DNA of 64,000 nucleotides from Streptomyces sp. NBC_00457. Its GTDB lineage: Bacteria; Actinomycetota; Actinomycetes; Streptomycetales; Streptomycetaceae. The DNA lies in NCBI RefSeq assembly GCF_036014015.1, contig NZ_CP107905.1:7564001-7628000 (forward strand), given 5' to 3'. A model generated the notes under the pieces. The model did no database searches, was not told the origin of the DNA, and saw only the letters and a program-made list of their open reading frames with translations. Shown here one piece after another: positions 1-9,740 of this stretch. The position numbers and the translations under genes were made by a program. How positions within the stretch are numbered: position 1 is the stretch's first letter; each line of letters begins with the position of its first letter.

Positions 1-80
1 TGGCGCTGATCACCAAGATCGCGGCGCTGCTGATGCTGGGGCTCGGGGTGTGGAGTCTCTGGGAAGCGGTGGCCGGGTGA
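1..80 (+). CDS. C-terminal end of an unidentified membrane protein (partial)
   Basis: An open frame enters from the left edge and stops at TGA 78-80. Its last 25 residues are very hydrophobic and end ...GVWSLWEAVAG, which reads as a terminal membrane helix with a short tail. Too little is present to name a family. The downstream HAD gene begins about 200 bp later on the same strand. Confidence 0.5.
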   Translation, partial: ALITKIAALLMLGLGVWSLWEAVAG

Positions 81-276
81 GCTGAACGGTCGGTGAACGC
101 TTCTCGAAGGTGGTGGCGGGAACGGGTCCGATTTTGTACCGTGGAGAAACAAAGTGGCTCCGCCCGTTTTCCCTGACCGGCGGGCGGGCCCGCTTTGTTC
201 TTGTCGTTCTTCGGGGGCCAGCCTTCCCTTTCTCCTTCTCCTTCTGCTCTTCCTCTTCCGCGCCTTGGAGTTGCCG

Positions 277-936
277 ATGACGGCCACGACCGTGCTCACC
301 GCCCGTGCCCTGCTGCTCGACATGGACGGCACCCTCGTCAACTCCGATGCCGTCGTCGAGCGGATCTGGCGGCGCTGGGCCGAGCGGAACGGGCTCGATG
401 GGGACGAGGTCATGAAGGTCGCGCACGGTCGGCAGGGGCACGCCACGATGGCGTTGCTGCTGCCGGAGCGGGCGGTGGAGCGTAACCATGCGGACAATGC
501 GCGCATGCTCGCCGAGGAGACGGCTGATGTGGACGGCGTCGTCGCGATTCCGGGCGCGTACGAGTTTCTGGCCTCGCTGCGGGGGTTGCCGCATGCGCTT
601 GTCACCTCTGCGGACGTTGCGCTGTCCACGGCTCGGATGACTGCGGCGGGTCTTGCTCTGCCCGATGTGCGGGTCACTGCCGAGTCTGTCGGCGCGAGTA
701 AGCCCGATCCGGAGGGGTTCCTCAAGGGTGCGGCGGAGTTGGGTGTTGCCCCTGCCGACTGCATTGTCTTCGAGGACTCGGGGGCGGGTATTCAGGCGGG
801 GCGGGCTGCGGGGATGCGGGTTGTGGGGGTCGGGGCGCGGGCCGGGGTCCATGGGCCGGATGTGGTGGTGCGGGACCTTACGCAGGTGCGTGTGGAGGGC
901 GTGGGGGACGGGACGCTGCGGGTGTACGTCGGGTAG
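277..936 (+). CDS. HAD-superfamily sugar-phosphatase-like hydrolase
   Basis: A 219-residue protein of the beta-phosphoglucomutase/glycerol-3-phosphatase branch of the HAD superfamily, expected to be a cytoplasmic Mg-dependent phosphatase on a small phosphorylated sugar or polyol. Motif I is DMDGT at residues about 15-19 (nucleophile and acid/base Asp). Motif II is the VTSAD stretch near 110, motif III the Lys of SKPDP near 143, and motif IV FEDSGAG near 167. A helical cap lies between motifs I and II. I chose ATG 277 because GGAG at 267-270 is correctly spaced; a frame open from 154 adds a Leu-rich stretch of unlikely composition. The substrate cannot be told from sequence. Confidence 0.9.
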   Translation: MTATTVLTARALLLDMDGTLVNSDAVVERIWRRWAERNGLDGDEVMKVAHGRQGHATMALLLPERAVERNHADNARMLAEETADVDGVVAIPGAYEFLASLRGLPHALVTSADVALSTARMTAAGLALPDVRVTAESVGASKPDPEGFLKGAAELGVAPADCIVFEDSGAGIQAGRAAGMRVVGVGARAGVHGPDVVVRDLTQVRVEGVGDGTLRVYVG

Positions 937-1208
937 GGCGCCGGTGCTGTGAGGTGCGCGGGTTGCAGTGGGCCGGGGGTGGGTCGCGCTGCCCGGCGCT
1001 GACGGGGTGCCGCCTGCGCCCACCCGTGCCGCCCCAGGCGGCACGACTGCCCGCAGCTTGGCGGGAGGGCGGGAGCCGCAGCTGGGCGGGACGGCTGCCC
1101 GCAGCTTGGTGGGTGGGCGCCGCCCCAGGCGGCACGGCTGCCCGCAGCTTGGTGGGTGGGCGCTGCCCCTTGCGGCGCGGCTGCCTGCAGGGTGAGTCGG
1201 TCTACGAG
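937..1208. repeat. Intergenic GC-rich repeat cluster
   Basis: This gap between two convergent genes holds no convincing gene. Positions about 966-1056 form a copy of an element that recurs at 27735-27824 (shared run GTGCCGCCTGCGCCCACC and what follows). From about 1036 to 1180 a unit containing CTGCCCGCAGCTTGG repeats three times with small changes. Open frames called here are products of the repeat's composition. Confidence 0.75.
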
Positions 1209-2195
1209 TTACGGCTCCTGTGTCTCTGACTCCAGGCGTTCCCGTGTCTCGAGGTCGTAGACGCCGTAGTCCTTCGGGACGATGCCCCGCCACAGCTGGT
1301 ATTGGCGGACCGCGTCCTCGACGCCCTCGTTGTAGGTGCCCTTGGCTTCCCTCGTGTAGACGTCGGCCTGGGTCAGGCGTAGTTCGAGTTCGAGTACCTC
1401 TGGGCCCTCGTCGCCGCGGCTGAGGACGGGGGGTTCGGCTTCGCGGCCGTTTTCCGGGGCGCCGGCGGAGTTGGTCGGGGTGGCTGTCGGGGCGGTGGTG
1501 GGCGTCGGGTCGGGGGCGCCGGTCGGGGTCGGTGCGGGGGTGTTCGGGCGGGTCGGGGTCGGTGAGGGGGAGCCGTTTCCCGTGGGGTTGGGGGACGGTG
1601 CCGCGGACGTCGGGGTTGCGGATGGCGTGCTCGCGGACGGTGACTCGGACGAGGGTGTCGTGTCCGGCACGCTCGCCCGGACCTCCTCGGGCGCGGCCTG
1701 GTCCCGGGTGGGGGTGTCGTACGAGAAGACGCCGCTTGCCAGGCCCGCCGCGGTGACGACGGTGACGAGGACGCCCGCGACGCCGAACATGAGGGTGCGG
1801 CGGGGGCGGCGGGGCTGTTCCTCGTCCAGGGCGTCAAGGGCGTCCAGGGCGTCCGGGGTGCCCTCGAAGGCGCCCGGCCCGCCTGTGAACAGGCTCAGGT
1901 CGGCGTCACTGGGCTCGGTGCCAGCCGGTGCCGGTGCCGGTGGAGTCGGCGGTACGGCCGGCAGCGGCATCGTGACGTGCGGGTCCGCGGCTCTGGGTGG
2001 GACCTCCGCCGCGCCCTCCAGTTCGACGTACGGCCGGATGCGCAGCGGATCGAAGTCCTCCGCCGCGGCCGCCTCCGCCGTACGCACATCGCGCAGCGCC
2101 TCGGCCGCGCGCTCGGTGCAGGCGCAGGACGGGGTGTTGTCGGGTCCCCTGGGCGCCCCGCATTCCGGGCATTGGTGACCCTTTGACTCTGCCAC
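1209..2195 (-). CDS. Membrane-anchored peptidoglycan-binding-domain protein with zinc ribbon
   Basis: A 328-residue protein. Residues about 9-28 carry a CPECG...CAC pattern that looks like a small zinc ribbon. A cytoplasmic acidic/proline-rich stretch follows, then one membrane helix (about 133-158), a long Pro/Thr/Ser linker (about 160-255) and a C-terminal PG_binding_1-like domain (about 258-320, GDEGPEVLELELRL... with the aromatic QYQLW). It should sit in the membrane with the binding domain in the wall. The start is GTG 2195 with GGGGAGG nine bases upstream. No catalytic domain is present, so it may be a wall sensor or scaffold. Confidence 0.8.
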   Translation of the reverse strand: MAESKGHQCPECGAPRGPDNTPSCACTERAAEALRDVRTAEAAAAEDFDPLRIRPYVELEGAAEVPPRAADPHVTMPLPAVPPTPPAPAPAGTEPSDADLSLFTGGPGAFEGTPDALDALDALDEEQPRRPRRTLMFGVAGVLVTVVTAAGLASGVFSYDTPTRDQAAPEEVRASVPDTTPSSESPSASTPSATPTSAAPSPNPTGNGSPSPTPTRPNTPAPTPTGAPDPTPTTAPTATPTNSAGAPENGREAEPPVLSRGDEGPEVLELELRLTQADVYTREAKGTYNEGVEDAVRQYQLWRGIVPKDYGVYDLETRERLESETQEP

Positions 2196-2333
2196 GCTTT
2201 CGTTCCTCCCCTTGCGAACTCAAGCGATTATGCAGACCCTTCCTCCACACGTCCCACACACGCCCCGGAATAACTCATTCCACCTGGATTGAACAGGCCA
2301 TAACCGGTCACACCGGCCAGGATGGAGGAGTAA

Positions 2334-4436
<2,103 letters not shown>

Positions 4437-4502
4437 TCGCCGGCGGCGGTTCGTGTCCTAGGCTGATCGCCACGCTGTCTCCTGGAGGGGGTGGAGGGGT
4501 TC

Positions 4503-5096
4503 GTGGTGGGTAGCGGCGATGGCGGTCCGGAGTTCACGGGCCGTGGCGAACATGTGCTTGAAGTTCCGGACGGGCTGTCCGGTGGATCCGGTGGACGCGT
4601 GATCCTGGAGGCGTGGGCCGGATTCTTGGCCCCTGGTTTCCAGATGTACGTAGTGCGGGAGAACGGCCGACAGCGGAAAGAGGAATTCCTCGGGCGCTCG
4701 GGGGTGGGGCGTGGGCGGGCCCACGTTCTGTTCCCCGTGGGGATCTACCCCCGTATCCGTATCGACGGAGGGGTACGCAGTCCGGGGCGCTGGAATGTTC
4801 GCTTTCTCGCCCTGGATTCCCTGCCCGAACTGGCCTCGGAGAATACGGCGGAAGCGTCGCGGTTCTTCTCCGTCGGCGTGCCCGGTGTCGAGGTTTCCGT
4901 CGAATTCGGATCGGCCGGCGGTTGTCTTGCCCTCTACAGTTTTGAGGGCAAGGAACGGCAGGTGCTGACAAGACACTCGGGACGTTTCGAGGATGTCGTC
5001 ACGATTCCTCGCGCCGGGCTTCTCGCGGTCGAAGGTGAAGATCTCGCGTGGGGGGCGATGACGTCCTGGTCGCTGCGGGTACGGAAGTCCGCGTAG
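4503..5096 (+). CDS. Hypothetical beta-rich protein
   Basis: About 197 residues, not recognised. Alternating hydrophobic strands (VILEAWAGFL, RWNVRFLALD, VEVSVEFGSAGGCLALYSF) suggest a beta-sandwich, with no signal peptide or membrane helix. GTG 4503 or 4506 fits GGAGG at 4493-4497; the frame is open from GTG 4491. The opposite-strand frame here is Arg/Pro-rich and starts in a dispersed repeat, so I treat it as a shadow. The gene lies alone between the exporter and the convergent GNAT gene. Confidence 0.65.
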   Translation: MVGSGDGGPEFTGRGEHVLEVPDGLSGGSGGRVILEAWAGFLAPGFQMYVVRENGRQRKEEFLGRSGVGRGRAHVLFPVGIYPRIRIDGGVRSPGRWNVRFLALDSLPELASENTAEASRFFSVGVPGVEVSVEFGSAGGCLALYSFEGKERQVLTRHSGRFEDVVTIPRAGLLAVEGEDLAWGAMTSWSLRVRKSA

Positions 5097-5144
5097 CGGG
5101 GCGGGGGGGCTTTCTGTGCGTCGGCGGCTGCGGGTTCGTCGTGG

Positions 5145-5178
5145 CTGGTCGCGCAGTTCCCCGCGCCCCTTAGGGCGT
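5145..5178. repeat. Dispersed repeat, copy A (CTGGTCGCGCAG family)
   Basis: First of four copies of a 26-bp core that starts CTGGTCGCGCAGTTCCCC and ends GCGCCCCT. The others are at 25801, 30003 and 46523. The element ends in a GCGCCCC/GGGGCGC-type hairpin, degenerate in this copy. The TAA stop of the convergent GNAT gene (5170-5172) lies inside this copy. Confidence 0.9.
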
Positions 5179-5688
5179 GCAGTCACCCTTGAGTTTCTTG
5201 CTGAACCAATGCTCGGCGTACGTGTCGTCGTTGTACGGCTCCGTCTCCTCGTAGCCGAGGCGCGTGTAGAGGGTGCGGGCCTCGACCAAGTCGTGGCGGG
5301 TGTCCAGGATCATGCGTTCGGCGCCCAGGGCTGCGGCGGCATCCTCCGCGGCCCGCACTAGGAGTGGGGCGCCGCCCTTGCCCCGCATGTCCTCGCGCAC
5401 GAAGACCCGTTTCAGCTCGGCGGTCGTTGAGTCCAGCAGTCGTATGCCTGCTGTTCCCGCGAGCTCGCCCTCGTATCGGGCAACGAGCAACTGGCCAGTC
5501 GGCGGGACGAGTTCGGCGCCCGTATCCGCGGCGATCTCTCGCTCCAGTTCTGCCGGGTCGGTGCGGTGGCCCTCGTGGAGGAGGTACCAGCGGTCGCTGA
5601 CCTCTGTGTAGTACGCCCGCCAGAGCGCGGCGGCGGTGGGGGAGTCGACGGGTTCGGGGGCGACGGTCCAGGAGGTCATGGCTGTCAT
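5170..5688 (-). CDS. GNAT-family N-acetyltransferase
   Basis: A 172-residue GCN5-related acetyltransferase that would transfer acetyl from acetyl-CoA to an amine of an unknown acceptor. Strand beta-4 with ELKRVFVREDMRGKGGAPLL (residues about 90-110) carries the R/Q-x-x-G-x-G/A pyrophosphate loop (RGKGGA). LYTRLGYEE near the C terminus is the usual GNAT beta-6/beta-7 region. ATG 5688 (MTAMTSW...) is preferred; ATG 5679 is an alternative and neither has a strong Shine-Dalgarno. The frame upstream is low-quality sequence. The stop codon is supplied by dispersed repeat copy A. Confidence 0.85.
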   Translation of the reverse strand: MTAMTSWTVAPEPVDSPTAAALWRAYYTEVSDRWYLLHEGHRTDPAELEREIAADTGAELVPPTGQLLVARYEGELAGTAGIRLLDSTTAELKRVFVREDMRGKGGAPLLVRAAEDAAAALGAERMILDTRHDLVEARTLYTRLGYEETEPYNDDTYAEHWFSKKLKGDCTP

Positions 5689-5786
5689 TGTCGGGGGCCG
5701 CCGTTTGAGGTGGGGGGTTGGGGCAACTCGGGCTGTGGACCGGCTCGTAGGGAGAGTCGGGTGGGTCGAGAACCCGGAAGGCATTC

Positions 5787-6365
5787 ATGTCTGGCGTGAT
5801 CATCGCTCTGATCGTGATCGTGGCGGTCGCCGTCATCGGCGCGGCCGTCTATCTGACCCTGCGCGGCCGGGGTGCGTTCGGCGGCGGCAGGGATCTCAAG
5901 AAGCGCTTCGGGCCCGAGTACGACAGGACCGTGGCCCGGCACGACGGGGACAGGCAGGCCGCCGAGCGCGAGCTGGCCGAGCGGGTGGAGCGGCACGGTG
6001 CGCTGCGGGAGCAGCCGCTGGAGCCTGCCGTGCGTGACCAGTACGCGGCCCGCTGGACGGCCGTACAGGAGCACTTCGTCGAATCGCCGCGCGTGGCGGT
6101 CACCGAGGCCGATCGGCTGCTGGCCGAGATCGCGGCCGTCCGCGGATTCCCGGACGGCAAGCACTACGACGAACAGCTCGCCGCGCTGTCCGTGCACCAC
6201 GCGGACCATGTGCACGGCTACCGGCGCATCCACCGCGTCGCGAACGCCAGCGTGGGCACCGACGGCGACGCCCGCGCCGGCACGGAGGAGATGCGGGAGG
6301 CCCTGATCGAGGCGCGGAAGCTGTTCGAGGACCTCGTCGACACGCACCAGCTGCAAAGGAGTTGA
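5787..6365 (+). CDS. Small membrane-anchored helical protein
   Basis: A 192-residue protein with one N-terminal helix (VIIALIVIVAVAVIGAAVYLTL, residues about 4-25) followed by a basic stop-transfer RGRG and a charged, largely helical cytoplasmic body. It resembles conserved actinobacterial 'secreted' proteins of unknown function. ATG 5787 follows GGAAGG. Its stop at 6363-6365 is four bases before the next gene, so the two are co-transcribed. No catalytic motif is visible. Confidence 0.8.
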   Translation: MSGVIIALIVIVAVAVIGAAVYLTLRGRGAFGGGRDLKKRFGPEYDRTVARHDGDRQAAERELAERVERHGALREQPLEPAVRDQYAARWTAVQEHFVESPRVAVTEADRLLAEIAAVRGFPDGKHYDEQLAALSVHHADHVHGYRRIHRVANASVGTDGDARAGTEEMREALIEARKLFEDLVDTHQLQRS

Positions 6366-6369
6366 GGAC

Positions 6370-6696
6370 TTGAAGAACATGCCGGAAGCGACAACCGCGA
6401 CATCCGCGACAACCCCGCTCCTCCCGCACGACGAGCGTGACAAGCTCACGGAGCGCCTTCAGCACGCGGTCTCCGGATTCGTCGACGCGCCCCGGGCCTC
6501 CGTCGAGGAGGTCGACCGGGTGGTCGAGGAGATCACCGGCCGAGTCACCGACTCCCTGACCCAGCGGCGGCGCACCCTGCGCAGGACCTGGCAGTCCGCC
6601 GAGGCCGAGGAGTCCGTGGCCAGCACCGACACCGAGCAACTGCGTCTCGCCCTGCGCGACTACCGCGAGCTCGCGGAACGGCTCCTACGCATCTGA
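6370..6696 (+). CDS. Hypothetical helical protein, partner of the preceding gene
   Basis: A 108-residue, charged, helix-rich protein without signal peptide. It resembles the cytoplasmic body of its upstream neighbour (both have the SPR/APRASV-x-EVDR/EADRLL-type stretch), so the pair may be an ancient duplication. The likely start is TTG 6370 because AAGGAG at 6356-6361 is eight bases upstream; ATG 6379 is the alternative. Its end overlaps the end of the convergent DUF1992 gene by 12 bp. Confidence 0.75.
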   Translation: MKNMPEATTATSATTPLLPHDERDKLTERLQHAVSGFVDAPRASVEEVDRVVEEITGRVTDSLTQRRRTLRRTWQSAEAEESVASTDTEQLRLALRDYRELAERLLRI

Positions 6697-7122
6697 GGTA
6701 TCTGAGTCGACTGAGCCATCCGCCGTTCGGCGCTCCCGCCACTGCCGTGCGACGTCCTCGACGTCGTACGGCTTCATCCCGAGCGGGGGACCGGGCGGCG
6801 GCTTGTACATCATTTCGCGGATCTTGACGTTGACGTCCGTGATGATCTTCCGGGCGATCCGCTCCGACGGTGCGACCAGCGCGGACGCCAGCGCGTCCTC
6901 CGCCTCCTTGCGCAGCGCGAGGCTCGGCGGCAGCACCGACCATCCCTCGCGGGCCATCTTCTCCTTGATCCACCACAGTTCGTCGTACGTGGTGTCGTAA
7001 CCCGACGGCAACGGCTTGCCCGCGCCGGGCAGTTGGGCGAACTCGCCGCGCCCCTCGGCGTCTCGGATCTGCTTGTCGACCCAGGACTCGAACGGCACAC
7101 CCGGTGGCTTTCGCTCGGTCAT
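6685..7122 (-). CDS. DUF1992-domain protein
   Basis: A 145-residue protein matching the DUF1992 family (shared with the conserved domain of eukaryotic DNAJC28). The hallmark reads FESWVDKQIRDAEGRGEFAQLPGAGKP near the N terminus, followed by a helical ELWWIKEKMAREG segment. No J domain is present. The function in bacteria is unknown. ATG 7122 is the natural start. It is convergent with the preceding small-protein operon. Confidence 0.85.
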   Translation of the reverse strand: MTERKPPGVPFESWVDKQIRDAEGRGEFAQLPGAGKPLPSGYDTTYDELWWIKEKMAREGWSVLPPSLALRKEAEDALASALVAPSERIARKIITDVNVKIREMMYKPPPGPPLGMKPYDVEDVARQWRERRTADGSVDSDTSDA

Positions 7123-7203
7123 GAGTCCATTGTGCCGGACGCGGTGGGGCCGGGCGATTTATCATTCGGCGGCCAGGTAGGGACACTTCACGAGGAGCGC
7201 GAC

Positions 7204-7596
7204 GTGCTCGAACTCACCATGGCCGCCGTTTCCGCGGCGGACGCGGGCGCCACGGCCGGCATGCTCATGGCCGACTCGCCCAGTGACCCGGGCGCCGTGC
7301 TGCGGGTGGGCCGGGACAAGTCGGTGTGCAGGCTGTCGACGCCCGACGACTGGCTGTTCGTCTCCCGGGTCCACCTGGAGTTCCTGTGCGGCCCGGACGG
7401 CTCCTGGCAGGTGACCTGGCTGCGCGGCTCGCAGCCCGATCCGTCCTCCGAGGTGCGGCTGACGGTCGGCGAGCATGCGCAGCCGCTGGGCTACGGCGGG
7501 ACCGTGCCGCTGCCGAGGGGCGGCAGCGGCGAGTTGATCATCGTGGACCGCACCGCCCCCCGCAGCGTCAACGTCGGCTTCTATCACGAGGCCTGA
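7204..7596 (+). CDS. FHA-like domain protein
   Basis: A 130-residue single-domain protein. AVLRVGRDKSVCRL (residues about 35-48) and WLFVSRVHLEF (about 53-63) match the GR...SR.H signature of forkhead-associated domains, which bind phosphothreonine peptides. It would therefore be a small cytoplasmic adaptor for Ser/Thr kinase signalling. I chose GTG 7204 because GAGGAG at 7192-7197 is six bases upstream; the frame open from 7033 overlaps the divergent DUF1992 gene. No kinase gene is adjacent. Confidence 0.75.
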   Translation: MLELTMAAVSAADAGATAGMLMADSPSDPGAVLRVGRDKSVCRLSTPDDWLFVSRVHLEFLCGPDGSWQVTWLRGSQPDPSSEVRLTVGEHAQPLGYGGTVPLPRGGSGELIIVDRTAPRSVNVGFYHEA

Positions 7597-7610
7597 GCGC
7601 CGGACAGGCC

Positions 7611-8282
7611 CTACGCGAGCACGCGCGCCAGCGCGAAACCGTCGTAACCCTTGCTGCCCACCGTCTGGATCGCCGTGCCGCTGAGCCTCGGGTGGGAGCC
7701 GATGAGTTCGAGGGCGGCGCGGGTGCCGCGGACGTCCGGGGAGGTGTCGTCGGCGTCGGCGACACGGCCGCCGCGGACGACGTTGTCGACGATGATCAGG
7801 CTGCCCGCGCGGGTCAGCTTGAGTGCCCACTCCACGTAGCCCGGGTTGTTGGCCTTGTCGGCGTCGATGAAGACCAGGTCGAAGGGGGCCGGGTTCTCGT
7901 CGGCGAGGTGGGGCAGCGAGTCCAGGGCCGGGCCTACCCGCACCTCGACGATCTTGTCGAGGCCCGCGCGGGCGATGTTGCGCGTGGCGACCTCGGCGTG
8001 CTTGGGGCTGTACTCGAGCGAGACCAGGCGGCCGTCGGAGGGGAGCGCGCGGGCCAGCCAGATGGTGCTGTAGCCGCCGAGCGTGCCGATCTCCAGGATG
8101 GTCCGGGCGCCCTGGATCTCGGCCAGGAGCTGGAGCAGCTTGCCCTGCGGCGCCGTGACGCTGACATGCGGGAGCTCGGCGGCCTCGCTGTCGCGCAGGG
8201 CGGCGTGCAGGACGTCGTCGTCCGGTGAGAGGTGGGTGGAGAAGTAGAAGTCGACGTCGTCCCAGCGCTGCGACTCGCTCAT
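7611..8282 (-). CDS. SAM-dependent O-methyltransferase (class I, caffeoyl-CoA OMT-like)
   Basis: A 223-residue methyltransferase of the Methyltransf_3 family. The SAM-binding loop is LEIGTLGGYSTIWLA (residues about 63-77), the acidic loop SLEY binds the ribose, and FDLVFIDADKANN (about 132-144) gives the metal-coordinating Asp and Asn. It should methylate a catechol-type hydroxyl with a divalent metal. ATG 8282 is preceded by a purine-rich stretch. A perfect 17-bp tandem duplication at 8314-8347 lies in its leader. No acceptor-producing gene is next to it. Confidence 0.88.
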   Translation of the reverse strand: MSESQRWDDVDFYFSTHLSPDDDVLHAALRDSEAAELPHVSVTAPQGKLLQLLAEIQGARTILEIGTLGGYSTIWLARALPSDGRLVSLEYSPKHAEVATRNIARAGLDKIVEVRVGPALDSLPHLADENPAPFDLVFIDADKANNPGYVEWALKLTRAGSLIIVDNVVRGGRVADADDTSPDVRGTRAALELIGSHPRLSGTAIQTVGSKGYDGFALARVLA

Positions 8283-8313
8283 GCGCCTGCTGCCTTCCCT
8301 AGGGCTGTTCAGA

Positions 8314-8347
8314 ATGAACCACGGGTTTCCATGAACCACGGGTTTCC
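8314..8347. repeat. 17-bp tandem duplication upstream of the methyltransferase
   Basis: ATGAACCACGGGTTTCC occurs twice head to tail (8314-8330 and 8331-8347) in the region between the methyltransferase start and the end of the DUF2330 gene. It is probably a replication-slippage event in the leader or promoter. Confidence 0.9.
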
Positions 8348-8374
8348 CTGCCAGTGTGATCCCGGCCCCACGCT

Positions 8375-9535
8375 TCAGTCGACCGGCCCAGGTGCGTGCG
8401 TCGGCATGGGGGGCGCGTCCGGCGGCAGCGGCAGCGGGCGCCGCCTGGAGCGTCGTACGGCGATCAGGACCAGGGCCGTGACGACCGCGCCCACCGCGCC
8501 GACGACCGTCAGCAGCCAGGCCGGGATGCCGGCGACCGTGCGCAGGCGGTCCTCGTAGATCACCTGCTGGAAGGCGGTGTCGGCCGGGGCCTGCCGCAGG
8601 ACGTGGTCGCCGGAGATGGCGGCGGGCCGCGGGAACTCCTGGCCGATGGCGGTGAGGAACGGGGTGCCTTCGGCGAGTTCGGCGAGCGGGCCGGTCCGTG
8701 CGGTGACGCGGCCGGCGTGGAGGACGCGGGGGCGGGAGCCGCCGATCGCGGAGGCCGGTTCCATGCGGTGGGCGGCGAGGACGTACAGGCCCAGCGACTG
8801 CGGGGTCGCCGCTGTGCGGGACAGGCGCATGGGGTAGACGGGCTCGTCGGCGGCGAAGGTGAGGTGGAGGGGGTCCAGGGCGCCGCTCAGGGGTGCGTCG
8901 GCGGTCCTGGGGGTGAGGCGGACCGCCACGTACTCCCAGCGGCGGTCGACGTACGGGTGCAGTTCGCTCTCCAGGCCGGCGGGGAGGGCGAAGCCGTTGG
9001 TGTCCAGCCAGTCGCCGAGCGCGTCCGGGTCGCGGGCGGTCAGCCGGGCCACGTCGAACGGGCCGAGGCGCTGGCGGTCGACCACACCGACGTCCTGGGG
9101 CGGTCCGGCCCCGGGGCCTCGCGGGGGGCCGCCGGCTCCGTCGCCGGTGACGAGCGGCCAGTCGCCGTCCTGGGGCCAGAAGTGGTGGCGGTCGCGGTGC
9201 ACGGGGGCCGTCGCGCGGTCCAGCTCGTCGAAGAGCGAGGGGACGCCCAGGCGTACGGTCGCGCGCTGCGGGACCGGCATGATCCAGGCGGCACGCTCGG
9301 CGTCACCGGTCACCGTCAGCCGCATCACGATCTGCTCCCGCCGGCCGTCCCAGCTGACGACGGACACTTCCCGGTCGACGGCGACGTTCTGCTGTGCGCC
9401 CGGGATCAGCGCGCCGCAGCCGCAGGCGTACGCCGGGGCGAGCAGGGAGGCCGGCTGGAGGGTCAGCACGGCCAGGAGGACGGTGAGGACACGTGCGGTC
9501 GCCCATTCCTTTGGTCCAACTGGTCGAACCGCCAT
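8375..9535 (-). CDS. DUF2330-family membrane-anchored extracellular protein
   Basis: A 386-residue protein. A signal peptide ends near YACGCGALIPGA (residues about 36-47); the CGCG right after cleavage is typical of DUF2330. An extracellular body follows with AAWIMPVP, and a C-terminal helix (about 340-362, WLLTVVGAVGAVVTALVLIAV) precedes a basic RRSRRR tail. Function is unknown; the protein should face outward with a short cytoplasmic tail. The start is ATG 9535 with GGAGGGG eight bases upstream. Confidence 0.82.
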   Translation of the reverse strand: MAVRPVGPKEWATARVLTVLLAVLTLQPASLLAPAYACGCGALIPGAQQNVAVDREVSVVSWDGRREQIVMRLTVTGDAERAAWIMPVPQRATVRLGVPSLFDELDRATAPVHRDRHHFWPQDGDWPLVTGDGAGGPPRGPGAGPPQDVGVVDRQRLGPFDVARLTARDPDALGDWLDTNGFALPAGLESELHPYVDRRWEYVAVRLTPRTADAPLSGALDPLHLTFAADEPVYPMRLSRTAATPQSLGLYVLAAHRMEPASAIGGSRPRVLHAGRVTARTGPLAELAEGTPFLTAIGQEFPRPAAISGDHVLRQAPADTAFQQVIYEDRLRTVAGIPAWLLTVVGAVGAVVTALVLIAVRRSRRRPLPLPPDAPPMPTHAPGPVD

Positions 9536-9740
9536 GGTCTGTGCCCCTCCCCTTGTGCGACGAACCCGTCGCATTGTGATCCATCTCGCGCCCTGAAGAG
9601 GCAACCTCCCCACCCCCGGACTATCGTCTTGCAGACAAAAGAAGAAGAGACGTCAGGTGAAGTGGGGATGGCCTGCGTCCTTCTCCGGGGGCGGTGCGAG
9701 CCCCACAGGGTTCGCGAACGGGGCGGGAGGCCGACGAGGC

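Noticed and set aside
4458..5186. 242-residue minus-strand frame opposite the beta-rich hypothetical gene
   Set aside because: Arg/Pro-rich, begins inside dispersed repeat copy A and lacks a plausible start; the plus-strand frame has better composition and a ribosome site.
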